The notes beneath the pieces were generated by a model. The model saw nothing but the letters and a program-made list of their open reading frames with translations. It did not search any database and was not told the origin of the DNA. A program made the position numbers and the translations under genes. A DNA stretch of 64,000 bases from Auriscalpium vulgare (lineage: Eukaryota; Basidiomycota; Agaricomycetes; Russulales; Auriscalpiaceae), in assembly GCA_019915015.1 (NCBI GenBank), contig JAHBBC010000002.1:1550001-1614000 (forward strand), read 5' to 3'. The first letter of the stretch is position 1, and each line of letters begins with the position of its first letter. Shown here piece after piece: positions 22,001 through 32,661 of the stretch.

Positions 22001-22486
22001 TTGGTCTGGGAATGGGGTCACGTCCTTGTGCGTGTTGTCGTTGCGTTTCCGGGCATCGACAACCGTACGCAGCTTCCCTGACTTCTTTGGTATGCAAAGG
22101 AGTGGGGCAGCTTGTGGGACTGTGCGCATCTCCCACCATCCCGCTGCCGTGTATCGCTTAATCTTCTCCATTAATTGGGGCTTAAGCGCATCAGGGCATC
22201 GTGGAAGGTGGTATGAGATTGCCAATCCGTCATCGATCAGGTTAATCCTATGGTTGACCTCGCGGAATGGGGGAAGTTCGAGAGGGACGGGGCACATAAT
22301 GTCCGCCTCTCGTTCCATCCACCTTTCGCGGTACGAGTCAATCAATCCTACGGGGGTAGACGATTCCCCTTGGGCCGTCTCTCCCCTTGTTCCGTGCCCG
22401 CGCTCCTTCCCGCCAGTCAGCGCATCCTGTGTTGGATGCGCTATCGAGGTAGCAGGTTCCACGCGAGTGGAGCCTGCTTCCTCGAT
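19100..22486 (-). CDS. Gypsy-1 pol: RT, RNase H, integrase, chromodomain
   Basis: The frame is open from the codon after the TGA at 22487 and is in phase with gag-protease. RT has CIPKKSGKLRTVVDARKRND, QQGDCNAPATFQRLM and active site VYLDD (about residue 233 counted from 22462). RNase H shows WVICDASTVGVGA and VVTDHKALEFF. Integrase has an HHCC site (HRTLGHLG ... CGICQ) and the D, D, E triad in MDFTGPF, IVSDRDVKF and TDGATERANR. The C-terminus EWYVDEIVGHRWNG ... VRWSLGDHTWESLETC is a chromodomain, which in chromoviruses steers insertion to marked chromatin. No ATG precedes the RT core closely, so expression as a fusion with gag-protease is likely. Confidence 0.92.
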   Translation of the reverse strand: MEEAGSTRVEPATSIAHPTQDALTGGKERGHGTRGETAQGESSTPVGLIDSYRERWMEREADIMCPVPLELPPFREVNHRINLIDDGLAISYHLPRCPDALKPQLMEKIKRYTAAGWWEMRTVPQAAPLLCIPKKSGKLRTVVDARKRNDNTHKDVTPFPDQDQIRMDVARATYRSKIDMSDAYEQIRVEPDDVWKTAFATIYGTKVSHVMQQGDCNAPATFQRLMTAILRDCIGLFVHVYLDDIFIFSDEVEEHEEHLGIVFDTLRKNHLFLSKEKCDLYSARMDCLGHVVDDRGLHADTDKMSKVRNWPTPSNMNEVLQFLGLVQYLSQFLPDLSAYTSVLSGMTRNGRAFQWRAIHTSCFETIKALVCKVPILRPIDPRTGETIWVICDASTVGVGAMYGQGADWKTCRPAGLMSKRFTEAQRNYRTFEHETIAILEALSKWSDKLIGRRFTVVTDHKALEFFQKQKDLSPRQTRWAEFLSKYDTEIKYVEGIQNKVADALSRYYASLPPDVPGTEYVTIDAALDPDMDDLPPTRILELRAMKLRERDAERDRVAREMRQHAAPAPIVAASPQPTAARRKKQAPARSSDSPPPAPQVRDALGEGPSLPERIATEGDWTTPLTAGYATDAFFSKVVNSPSEFTAFEQEKGAWYSTSRAGNRVLCVPDAMFEKRKLREIITDAAHRTLGHLGTQRTSEYVRRWFWWPRMGLDIDEFCKSCGICQTSKPGNMAPAGLLHPMPIPAQPWESIGMDFTGPFPEEDGYDYLWVVICRLTSMVHLVPVRTTTSAVALADVYLKEIVRLHGVPRTIVSDRDVKFTSTFWRELHRLLGTKLLMSTSFHPQTDGATERANRTIGQMLRSMVAPDQRDWRSKLPMVEFAMNSSSNATTGFAPFELNYGYIPRAFGPSIPSTVYGGVDAFAKRAIADLAVAHDAILESRVNQTFQANKRRRAEDEYKVGDLVYLSTKNLNLPKGRAQKLLPKYVGPYQVLEARPESSNYKIELPEELRARRIHPTFHASLLRRHVANDARLFPSREARRFYDFGQPDADEWYVDEIVGHRWNGDALELEVRWSLGDHTWESLETCKDLEALDGYLQLRGVSDPGSLPRKDGGMGGKRPPRGRRRQRS

Positions 22487-25173
22487 TCAATCTTGGGCGG
22501 GGCGCGCCGCGTTGACTCGGAGGTCGGCGCGCACGCGGGGACGCGGCCAGTGGCGGCGCGCCCGCTTGCTCTCCTGCTCGGGGGTGAGCGCGGGGAACGT
22601 GTGCTCGCCCACCGTGATCGTGTTATCGCGGAAGTTGAGCAGCACGCGATGGTGTTTGAGGAACGGTACCCCGAGTATGACATCGTAGTGATCGATGTTT
22701 GCTACGTCGAGGTACGTCGGATAGCGCTGGCCGCCTATCTCGACTTCGCAGTTGGTTCCGTAGTTGATCTTCGCTTTGGAACCGACGCAGCCCAGCTGTA
22801 GCGTCATGGGCCGTTTCAGCTCGAATATCCCAACTCGGGATACCGTGGCTGCCTCGGGACTGATGCTGTCGGCTGTGCTGCCGCTGTCGAAGAGTGCATA
22901 GTACGTCCCGCCGTTAATGACTATGTCACCTGCGAGCACGACTTGTCCCTCGTCCGATCGTGTCGGTTGCTCCGAGTCCGGTACGTCTTTGCGCAGGTTC
23001 GCCATGTATACCCAGCGAGGGGTGTCCTCGCTGGGTTTACCGGCGTTTGTTCGCATTGCGAACATCCTGCGCGACGGTCCGACGTCGGGTCTCGTCATGG
23101 GGGGTATCCTTGAGAGGCGATCCGCCTCGTTATTCGTTCTCGAATAACCGGTCTGGGGGCCCTCATTTGCCGGTTCCGTTGTCATATCGTTCGTCTCGTT
23201 GCGAGGGTAGGGCGGAGGAGGTGGGGCCTGTTCCTCATCCCGGGCTCCCTCGTCCCCTCCCCTGGCGGACGGTTGACGGAACCGGGCGGGTACTGGCCAG
23301 GTAGTTTGCCCGTACCCATCCGGCCACGATGGCGCTTGCGGCGCACGACGCTCGAGGCGTTGTACAACGTTGAATGTGTTCCGCATCCCAGCATTGTACG
23401 CGCGCTCTAGGTCGTCGTCCGCGCGGTTGGCCGGGGCAAACGCTATGAGCGCGTGAGCCGCGTGGGCCAACGCGTCGTTCCACCCCGCACTGTAGATGTC
23501 TGCGCGTACCCTGCTCTGTAGCTCCATGGCAGTGTATATGCTGTCATTGCGCTGCATAGCATAGTCGCGATGATTGACAAACAGCAGACATATGAAGCAC
23601 TCCGTCCCATGCACGATCCCGAACACGTGATCGAGCATCCAGTGTTGTCGCTGCGGTGCGGGTTGGCCAGTTCGCAGGCATTCGGCCAGGCGATCTGCCT
23701 CGTACCGTATGCGCCGGTGATCTCGCTGGTTGTACCACCAGACTTGATCGAGGAGGCGGCGCTCGTCTTCGGGCGCCGCCTCGAGGATGTGCAGGACTGT
23801 TGGGTTCGTTGGCAAGAACAAGTCCATGCTTTCGGCCGGTATCTGCGCGTTGTCGGGGAGGCGCCCCCGATCCGATATCGGGTCGTGGGGCATCTCCCGT
23901 CCATGCGTGTTCATGTACTGCACCGTCGCACGTACGTGCTGACGGTAGGTGTTCGCGTAGGATGCAGGGATATTGGGAAAATCCCTGCTCCGCGCCTCGC
24001 GTGCTTCAGGCGGGCTGATCCAGTACGGCAGTTGAACTGCGTTTGCGGGATCTTGGCCCTCCTGAGACACCGAGACTCGCGTAAACATGTCGTCCACCCA
24101 TTGGACGCCGGTTTCCCAAGGTCCATGATTTGGGCGGGGAAGAAGGTCCTCATCCTCATCATCGTCTATTGCGATGAGTGGAGGAGGGTCATCCTCATCG
24201 ATCTCCTCAATTGCCTCCTCGCGCAGCCGCATGGAGAACATGCGCATGCCAGCGAGGCGGATAGGCGGGCCTTCGTCGTCGCCGTCATTGTCTTCGATGG
24301 CGTCGTCTACAAATTCGAAGTCCTCCGCATATTCGTCGGGGGATTCGTATTGGTCGCCTATGAGGAGATCGTTCTCGTCACCCGGTACGCCGTCTCCCGG
24401 AATCGATAGCGATTCCTGGTCTGGCGTCTCTGCCCCGTTGGCGTCGGCGCCTGCTCGCTCATCATCCGAGTTGTCGTCGACAACTCGGCTGGCGAACAGT
24501 CGCGGCTTTCCGAATTGGGGGCATTTAGGGTCGGTTGAGTAATGTCCCATTTGCCCGCACGCGTAGCACTTGACGACTCTGTCAGGTGCTCGTGGCGGTC
24601 TTGTGGGGGCTGTGGTCGCTCGCGGGGGCGGCCTGTCGCGGTTACCAGTCCCGTCTGTGTCACCTGCTCTGACGGGCAGCGCAGCTCGGGACTCGTTGCG
24701 CGATGGCGTCGCCGCGGGTGCCCTCGGTCGCTGTGTGGCGGCGCGCGGGGCCAGCCGCGCGGCCGGCCGTTGGGTGTGCGCCGTAGGTCTCCGCTCACCC
24801 GTCGCGCCACTGCTCCTGGAGGCTGCCTGCTGCCGTTCGCGATACGAGGTCATGAGAAGGTTACCCTCCTCAGCCTGGATCGCGGTTGTCAGGAGTACGT
24901 CCATAGTGGTGTACTCGGCGGACATTCCCCTCACTCGGAGGAGCAGGTCCGCTATGTCCTCTGGTAGCCCGCTGATGAATACACGCCGGAACGTGTACTC
25001 GTCCGGGCGTTCGACCAGGCGTGACGCCCGCTCTCGTAGCTCGTTGTAGAACCCGGCGACTCCGCGCTTCCGAGAGAAGCGCGTAGCCATAAACCGAGTC
25101 GCCGCGCCTTGGGCGGACGCCGAGTGGATAAATCGAGAGTGGAGCGCCACGATGGCGTCCTCGAACGTCCCCC
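22487..25173 (-). CDS. Gypsy-1 gag C-terminal part and protease
   Basis: After the frame change at 25169-25173 the ORF continues gag (ATRFMATRFSRKRGVAGFYN, FRRVFISGLPEDIAD), reaches a CCHC knuckle CYACGQMGHYSTDPKC, an acidic region, a long linker and an aspartic protease with YALFDSGSTADS and HYDVILGVPFL. It ends at TGA 22489-22487. The pol frame continues in the same phase directly after this stop. Confidence 0.85.
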
Positions 25174-26574
25174 GCGGGTGTGGCGTATGGGCGATTCTAT
25201 TTCCTGGGCGTACCATCGGGCGGCCTCGCCTTCCAGCATGGAGCCCAGGATAGTGACCCGTTCATCGTCACGGTCGGGGCCCGTGATGTGGTTGAGGCGC
25301 ATCCAACGGAGGATGGCACTCAACCACAGCTCGAATGCCTCCAGGTTGTCCAGGCCCCCGTAGAGGTCTGGGAACGCGATTTTATACGCTCTTCCGAGCG
25401 CGGGGTTGTGCACGGTCGCTCGGCCAACGCGGTCTCGTATCATGGCTATCAGTCGGTCTAGGACTGCTTCCAATACCGAGTACGCGCGAGCCGGGGGGTC
25501 GTCCATGCCCTGGCCATATTCCTGCATTGGCGGCATGGGCCGGCGGGCAACGGGGGCGACCCTGTGATCGTTCTGTTCGCCCCATTGCCTCTGGTCCAGC
25601 CGAGCGTCGGCTAGCGGCGGGAGGGCACGGTGCGGGGGCGCTTGGCGCCGCGCATCGTCCCTTTCAGCCGCGAGTGGCCCAAGCGGTTGGCGAGGGAGCA
25701 TGTCCTCGCCCACGGCGGCGGCACGCTCTCTGGCTTCGGCCGCGAACCTCTCATTAACTTGCGCCCTGCGCGTGGCGAGACGCTCGGAGGCAACTCGTCT
25801 GGTTGCCTCCTCCGGCGTCTCCGCACGTTCAGGGGGCGGCATCGCATTAGTGCGATACTGCCCCGTTGCTGCCTCAGCTTGCTCGGGCGAGTTACTCGCC
25901 GAGCGTTCACGCGGGGACTCAGGTTCGGCGTAGTACTCCTCCAGTGCGTACAGCGCAGCATACGCATCGCGTATGCTCGAGGCTGAGTCCGCCACCGCCA
26001 GTCCGGTGGCTGTCGCGTGGGACTGTAGATTTGCGAGCATCCGTTCACCGCGCTGCAACCGCCTGCGTACCTCCCGGGCGAGTTCGCTCGGGTCTGTTGC
26101 ATGCGGTTGAGTGAGGGCCTCGCGACCCTCATGGCGTGGTGCGGACGGCCCTGCGGGCGGCTGCGCTCTCGATGGACTGCCCAGCCGGCCGTGAGGGTTT
26201 AGTAAGTCGTTGCGCGAGTTGCGGAGGGCAAGGATTAAGTCCTCGTCTACCTCCGCAATGTCGGGCTCAGTGTCCACGGGGGCCGTCCGCTCCTGGCAGT
26301 CGGCTTCATCCGGTGGGTTGTCGGCGCGCCCCTTGCCCTTGTCCTTCCCCTTGGTTGGGGCGGGTTCCTCGGGCAAGGGGCTGTCTGACAGCGGGGACGA
26401 CGTGCGGCTCTGTTGCGCGTCGTCCGGTGGTGTTCCCTGTGTCGCACTCTGCGTCTCAGGGATCGTGGGTTGGGTGCCATAGACACCCATTCCGCCTTCG
26501 CTTTGCGAAGTCGGAGCAGTGATTCTCGCCGATCGGCGAGCATCACTGGCGGGGGCTTTCTTGGATGGTGCCAT
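25169..26574 (-). CDS. Gypsy-1 gag N-terminal part
   Basis: Starts at the ATG at 26574 (MAPSKKAPASD), 54 bases inside the LTR, matching the MAPRPKETKE start of Gypsy-2. A charged, disordered N-terminus leads to the capsid region (FPDLYGGLDNLEAFELWLSA, EGEAARWYAQEIESP). The frame is lost at a run of five C on the + strand. In Gypsy-2 the same stretch is open, with seven residues between ESP and TF, which needs one more base here. Confidence 0.85.
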
Positions 26575-26627
26575 GCTCGGGGGGTCTCTATATTCGCTGT
26601 TTTGTATCCGTGTGGGATTCAAAAAAG

Positions 26628-26923
26628 TGTAATGAGATCGCTCCCTGTATCTTACGGCTCACGCGCAATGAATCGAACCCACGTATAGGGACGTGGGGGA
26701 TGGATTCGCTAGTGCGTGGGTGGATGTAGTTTACAAGGAGTGATGCCCACTCGACGACGTCGAGCGGGCTCTAACTACGATCCTCCACGTGACCACTGAT
26801 CCGTGGTTGATCCGCCCCGCGGATCAACCGGCCCATCTCCCCGGCCCGAGCTTTACAGGCGCCAGCCTGCGCGTTCGTTCGACTTGTCACCATCGCACTA
26901 GTGCGATGGCCGTCTACCTTACA
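26628..26923 (-). repeat. Gypsy-1 5' LTR
   Basis: 296 bases made largely of inverted repeats: a 20-base perfect palindrome centred on ACTAGT, GTTGATCC...GGATCAAC, a CTCGACGACGTCGAG block and CCCACGTATAGGGACGTGGG. It contains CCACGTGACC. Directly inside it the leftward strand reads CTTTTTTGAATCCCAC. Confidence 0.95.
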
Positions 26924-27066
26924 CAATGGCTCTGTAGTCTAGTGGTATCTTACAGTCTTCAAAACTTGGAGGTTTGCAGTTCAAATCCTGTTATGAACAA
27001 TTTTGAAAAGATTGGTAATCAAGTCCGGGTAGTACAGTAGCCGGAGTAGAGAGGAATGACGTAGTT
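26924..27066 (+). mobile_element. tRNA-derived SINE, copy 1 (right limit uncertain)
   Basis: A tRNA-like head starts near 26927 with an A-box-like TGTAGTCTAGTGG (26932-26944) and a B-box-like AGTTCAAATCC (26978-26988). About 36 bases on comes a body GTCCGGGTAGTACAGTAGCC...GAGAGGAATGACGTAGT (to 27065). The same head-spacer-body layout recurs at 63846-64000 with a different head. The anticodon arm pairs poorly, so it is not a functional tRNA gene. The element may extend beyond 27066. Confidence 0.65.
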
Positions 27067-27109
27067 TCCGAGTGCGCTTGTGCTGTGCATCCGAGACTGA
27101 CGTCATGGG

Positions 27110-27702
27110 ATCGAGCGTGGGAATTATTTACCGGAAATGGCAAGTATAGAGCATTTTCATCGGACTTAGGAGCAACTGTGATTATATGCATATCTATCCT
27201 AGTTAGCCTACAAAATGCAAAATACTGACAGAATCGAGAGTCTTTTGAGGAGGGAAGAGGTAGAAATGTGTTTAGAAATGAAAATGGATCGTGAGAACAT
27301 ATTTCCATTTTGGAGGACAAGATGAAGGTTACAGGGGGGGTCAAAAACCGCGACTGGTGCTTACATAAGGAACAATTCAAGGGAATCGTAACAGCGGTCA
27401 TGAGGAGTGAGGGGCAGTCCAAGCACATGGTAAACAATCTGCGCTGTCAAGACATCTGGAAGAGGTTTCCTACAATGTGGGACAAGACAATATGAATAAA
27501 ATAGAAGACAGTGGAGACGTGGCAAGCAATACTTAGAATGTGCTCTGATATGCGAGGGGGTTGCAGGCAAGTGCTGTGATGTTGTGACACTGCAAATGCT
27601 CAGAGGAATGCGCTGGAATGGTGTGTACAACAGTTGGAGCGGTGGAGCAATAATTGGAATGTTGGCGCGAGAACAATCAGGATCAGAGAAATGCAGCATG
27701 AG
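27110..27702. other. No gene recognised
   Basis: AT-rich DNA between the SINE and the presumed left LTR of Gypsy-2. Several short ORFs are present, none convincing. Confidence 0.5.
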
Positions 27703-27925
27703 TGTAGCACGCGCGCATCTACACTGCGTGCGCCGTTGTACCGGAAGTATTTACATATGTTTGGATGCCGTAGCATTAGCAGTAGCGCCTTCCTGTTCGG
27801 GAAGGCCATCTTCTTATCCTGTACATCCACTCCATCCCTACGGCATCCATCGAGTTCTCGTGAATAAACGTGGATTCTGTTCATCTGGAGTGAACCACAA
27901 GATATCAAGATAACCATTTGTTACA
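27703..27925 (+). repeat. Presumed Gypsy-2 5' LTR
   Basis: Ends TTACA followed by GTTTTTTGAACACCAC, matching the TTACA/CTTTTTTGAATCCCAC junction of Gypsy-1. The start is inferred from TGTAGCACGCGCGC, which opens a hairpin with GCGTGCGC much as the Gypsy-1 LTR opens with one. There is no second copy to prove the left end. Confidence 0.45.
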
Positions 27926-27998
27926 GTTTTTTGAACACCACAAAGTACGTTTATCAACAAACTCATTGTTACTGACGCAGGCTATCTAGATTGCTACG

Positions 27999-30900
27999 AT
28001 GGCCCCGCGTCCCAAGGAAACTAAAGAGACCCAGCGCGTATCCCCTCGTAATAGTGGGAACGCGAAGCAGCAAGGCGTGCCGAACAACCCCGCTCCTAAT
28101 GAGCGAGTCGACACGCCCGCTGACGTCCCTATCGTGCGTGATCCGGCCCCTCATGTCGCAGAGACTAATCGCCTCAACGCGACTCCGGGCCCGTCGGGCA
28201 CCCAACCGACTACTGCTCCTGAGACCGACATTGGCAGTGGGAGTGCTCTTACGTCTCTCACTGACATAGACGAGGGACTGGATGGGTCGGACGAGGACGG
28301 ACATGCCACGTCACTACGAGACAAGGGCAAGGGCCGAGTGATGGATGATGACTCCGGGCCCATGAGCACTCAAATCATGGACCCCCGACTGATTACCATG
28401 CTCGACGATTTACAAATGCACGTTGCCGCCCACGACTCCCAGCTCGAGACCGCAGCCGTGGTCGCCGAGCAGGCGCGTCAGTCCGTGCAAGCTGCTACTG
28501 TAGCCCGAGTACAAATTAACAGCATTATCACTGCCATCATGCATCAGTACGGACAGACGGCGATTAAGCAGGAAGAGGAAGAGATTGACCTTAGCCAAAT
28601 CCCTCCCGCACAACCGGTCAGCATTGTCGTGACGCCCCCGAGCGTGTCGGAATCATCGGGCGTTAGTTCCCCAGCGCGTCTAGGTAATTGCACGCCGGAG
28701 GAGGGCACTCGTAACCTCAAAAAACACCGGGCGCGCATGACCGAGATGATTCAGAAGACCACTCCTGTGGGCAGGAATGAGGCACGCCCCGCCGTCGAGA
28801 TAAATGGACCGACTGAACGAGGGCGCATGCGCGATCACGTCGCACAGTTCGAGCACGAAGTACTGAAATCGAATGATAAGCACATCCGCATCGCAGAACC
28901 ATACACCAGCGTCTCACCGTACAGCGTCGTATCGGCGAAACCGCACGTCCAAGCCGGGCCAACCCAAGTCACTCCTAGATCCGGAGTACTGGGCGTACTC
29001 GACCCGGAAGAACGTATCAAAGAAATGGTACTATCTAGAGTCAGTGAAGCGGTCAGCGCCGGTTTTCAGATAAAAGGGTTAAAATTTTCAATGCCCGAGT
29101 CGTATGGGGGGAAAGATGACCTCATAACATTCAAAGTTTGGTTGGGCGCGCTATTGAGATGGTTGCGGCTCAGTCAAGCGGTCGGGCCACAATATGACGC
29201 CCTCCGCCTGGACGTCTTGGGACAGTGCCTGACGGACCGCGCAGCTAAATGGTACAACGATGAAATAGAATCTCCATCACGGTCACAAGCAGAATGGACT
29301 TTCCTTGATGCAGTACTGGCGCTATTCCGTAGGTTCATCATTGGCCGCAGCGACCAGACAGCTTTAGAGCACTTTATGTCCACACGATTCTCTCGAAAAG
29401 GCGGAGTTGCCGACTTCTACAACGAGTTACGCACCCGCTCGACGCGACTGGTTGAAATGCCGAATGATTATACATTCCGAAAACTATTCGTCAGTGGCTT
29501 ACCGTCGGATATACTCGAAATTATGTATAAACACAAGGGCGTGGTCGCCGAGGAAGGTACGACCACGGAACTTCTGGCGGCCGCGCTAGAGGCCGAGTCG
29601 GGCACGCGCGCGTACCGCCAAATGCTAGACAGTCTGAACCGCCCGCATGTCACGAGCGCCACGACGTTGAGCGCCGCGAACTCACCAAGCTCCAAGGTAG
29701 CTCAACCCGCTGAAGCTGATACCCGCAAAATGCGCAATAGTGCGAATTCCCCACAATCCAATACTGTGGAACCCGCACGTTACGGAGCAGGAAGGGGTGA
29801 CAGTTACCAACCGCGGGGGAGAGGAGACCACAACGCGGCCCAGCGAGGTCGTGACCGATCGAGCACGCGACCCAAGCCAGACCGCAAGACAGTTGTGTGC
29901 TTTGCGTGCGGGGGTACCGGGCACTATGCAGGCGACAAAGAATGCCCAAAGACAGGGCAGCCCCGCGTTTATGCGGCCCGCGTCATGGATGACACCGACG
30001 AGGTCCAGATTACCGGGACAGACGCCTCGACGGAAGACTCTAAAGTCGACCTAGCTGCGAATACTGGGATGGATGGTGAGACACCATCAGAGTCCGACGA
30101 CGACAGTCCTATGGGGCCGCAATATGAGTCCGCCGAGGAATATGCGGAAGATTATGAGGTGGAGACTGACGATGTGGACGAGGATGACATCGGACCTCCC
30201 ATGCGCCTCGCCACGATGCGGATCGCTGCCATGCGACTACAACCGCTCACTGACGAGGGCGAGGACGATGAAGTTGACCGCGACGGCAACGACGGCGTGG
30301 ATGCTGGCAGCGCGCCAATACCAATCGCCACCAATGGCACCGCTGGGTCACACTCACCCCTGGGAACGACTCCTGAAGATGGATGGCCCCCAACGGAGCC
30401 GGTAGTGAACGATAATACCTGGGGAAATGTTTCGCCTGCCTGGACGAATGGACCAGCTGTAGAATGGGGCAATTACGAACCCCCAGAGAATGCAGCACCC
30501 CCCGATTCATGGGGAACGGCAGGATCCAATGACTGGCCAGTAACCGTAACCCCGGGTCAGCCGAACCCGCCGCGCACGATAGAGTACCCGGATGACAGAC
30601 TGATTACCGTGGGCCCGCTGGACGCCGACAACCCACAGTATGAAGTAATTCCGCGTAATCAACAACGTGTTGATACAGAGGCCGAGGACTCTTACCAGAA
30701 TGGCGTCAGTGTGGGCATACAAATGTCGCAGCGTGCACTAGCCGCAGCCATAGGTCAACTTGAGGCCACAGATGCACGCGCCAGTGGTGTGGAGTACGCG
30801 ATAAGGGCCCTGGAGCTGCTAGCTGACCGGCCATACCAATGTACCCATAGCGCTGACACGTTGTCTCGGCGCGTGGAGGGCAACGCGGACGACGAGGAAA

Positions 30901-31209
30901 TGTACGCCGACATGCCGTCCCTGACTGACCCGATTGAGACCGACGCGAATGCTGTGTCTGAGCTAGACGGAACACAGACAAGGCACATCACCAACGAAGT
31001 GATGAACGAGCCGCGCACAGACGACAGCACGCGTCCTGACACGATGGCAACCGTACAGCCCATGGCGACAGCTGGGAACGATGACAGCGACGAGTCAGTA
31101 GTCGAGGACATATCCGAACTACAGATTATGGCCACGCGCGTGTCAAAGTCAGACAGCGCAGTCAAACCAGTACCCAAATGGGCATATACTGCCAACATCC
31201 GTCGCCCGT
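27999..31209 (+). CDS. Gypsy-2 gag (open up to the Gypsy-3 insertion)
   Basis: ATG at 27999, about 1,070 residues to the insertion point. The capsid region has LKFSMPESYGGKDDLITFKV, AAKWYNDEIESPSRS and HFMSTRFSRKGGVADFYNEL. A CCHC knuckle CFACGGTGHYAGDKEC lies near base 29,905. An acidic, Asn/Pro/Trp-rich region follows (from about 30,000) before the break. No frameshift is present, unlike Gypsy-1. The ORF runs on for 54 codons into the Gypsy-3 LTR to a stop at 31373; that tail is an artefact of the insertion. Confidence 0.88.
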
Positions 31210-32657
31210 TGATACGCCTGCCCAGCCGTCTAGCGGAGAAACACCCGAATTTTGGCATTTTCGGCATCTTCCGAAATCACGTGACCTCGGCCTGTCGGCC
31301 TCGGTCCGCACCATCAGGTTTCACTACCACCCCGCAGCGTCTATCGAAAGCGCCCCAAACGCACTCGAAATAGCCTACACGCCCCACCAAGCGCCCCGAG
31401 CCACACGCCACAATCCTACGGCCCCGCACAACAAGTCACCCAGCAGCTATCTGACTCGGAGCCACACGCCACAATCCTTCCCCGCTGTGATGCGCCGCTG
31501 TCAATCATACTTCCCTTCTGCGTTCCCCGATCTCTCGATATTCCCCACATCTCGATCCACGATACGGTCCCGCCTACGTTAATCCACAGCCGTCCGAGAT
31601 AGGCAGGAGCGCTACACAACGAGCCAAGACCGCCCGTCGTACGTCCCTCCCTTCAATTTACACTCGGAATACATCGGATACCCCGCTCGACTTTACGATA
31701 CACCACCAGCGCCTTACGATATAAGCGCTAGCGCGCATTACGCACTTCGCCCCCTAGCGGCGATCGTAAGTCGGAACTAAACCTAAATCCGTCCGTAATT
31801 CAACGATCCTCTCTTGCCACATCCCTCGTATACTCACTCCCCCGCGTCCACTTCGTACACCCCGTGATATCTGACCCACGTCTACCGCGTTTTAGATCGT
31901 ATTTGTCTTCACTATGTCACGTCCGTACGATACGGATTTCTGACTCGCTTGTCGTACAAATAGTTCTGAGTCGCTAGACAGACGGAATAACAAGTTACTA
32001 TTCCCCCTCGTACTCAGGATCTCGAAAGAGCACCTGAAGTGGTCTGACTTCACCACAACCCGTCGCTCTAGTTCTTAGACGCACGAAACTTCGACACCAA
32101 TACCACGCCGCAATATCAATACGAATACCAATACCGCGACCCTCGACAAATCCCCTCTTGCCCTTCGAAATCTCCCTACGCCTCGCTACTCTCCCCCTCG
32201 ACACCCCGCACCTTCAACGCAGAGATCAGGCCTATATACGCCCCTCTGTTCCTTCGTCACCGCCTCATACTTCGTCCCTCTCGCCCTCGATATATTCCCC
32301 TGACCATTGCCACCGCTGCGTAATTCCCCTTCGACTCTCGAAATAGTCCTCGCGTCCCCTCCGACATTCCTAGCTTCCGTGACACATTCTTGGGAGCTCG
32401 CCCGTCGCGTCTCCAGCACTGTATCATTTCGGTGATCCGTGCCGTGTCTAGCTCTCGCACTATCGTCCTCTCCCCCAGCCTCTCGCGCCCTCCGATTCAA
32501 GTCCTAGTCACTGTGTCCCACTCGTACACCGAGCAGGATTTGCCGTGCGTAGTCTCGGGACCCTGACTGCACTCCCTCAACTCGATACGTTCACTACTGC
32601 GCTCTGAGGATTGGACATCAATATATATCCGCCTCACTACCAGTTGGACGCCCATCA
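31210..32657 (+). repeat. Gypsy-3 5' LTR
   Basis: 1448 bases. TCACGTGACC at 31277-31286. The TATA-like position reads TATATACG here (32233-32240) but TATATAAG in the 3' LTR, so this copy's promoter may be weaker. Confidence 0.93.
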
Positions 32658-32661
32658 ACTT

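Larger units (their letters stand above)
15951..26923 (-). mobile_element. Gypsy-1: chromodomain Ty3/gypsy retrotransposon with an extra 3' ORF
   Basis: 10,973 bases, transcribed leftward. Two 296-base LTRs start TGTAA, end TTACA and look identical. The target duplication is CAATG at 15946-15950 and 26924-26928. Internal order: gag (from 26574), protease, in-frame TGA at 22487, RT, RNase H, integrase, chromodomain, then an additional ORF (18955-16380) and a purine tract. Identical LTRs mean very recent insertion. A gag frame change at a run of five C (25169-25173) is the only defect outside the TGA and the ORF3 frame change. Confidence 0.95.

Noticed and set aside
25165..25176. Programmed -1 frameshift at the gag run CGC GGG GGA.
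   Set aside because: The heptamer C GGG GGA does not let the P-site tRNA re-pair fully after a -1 slip, so a missing base or read error is simpler.
26927..27000. Possible suppressor tRNA: the SINE head has TCA in the anticodon position, which would read UGA and fit the UGA between protease and RT.
   Set aside because: The anticodon stem has at most three pairs and the acceptor stem does not form, so it cannot be a working tRNA.
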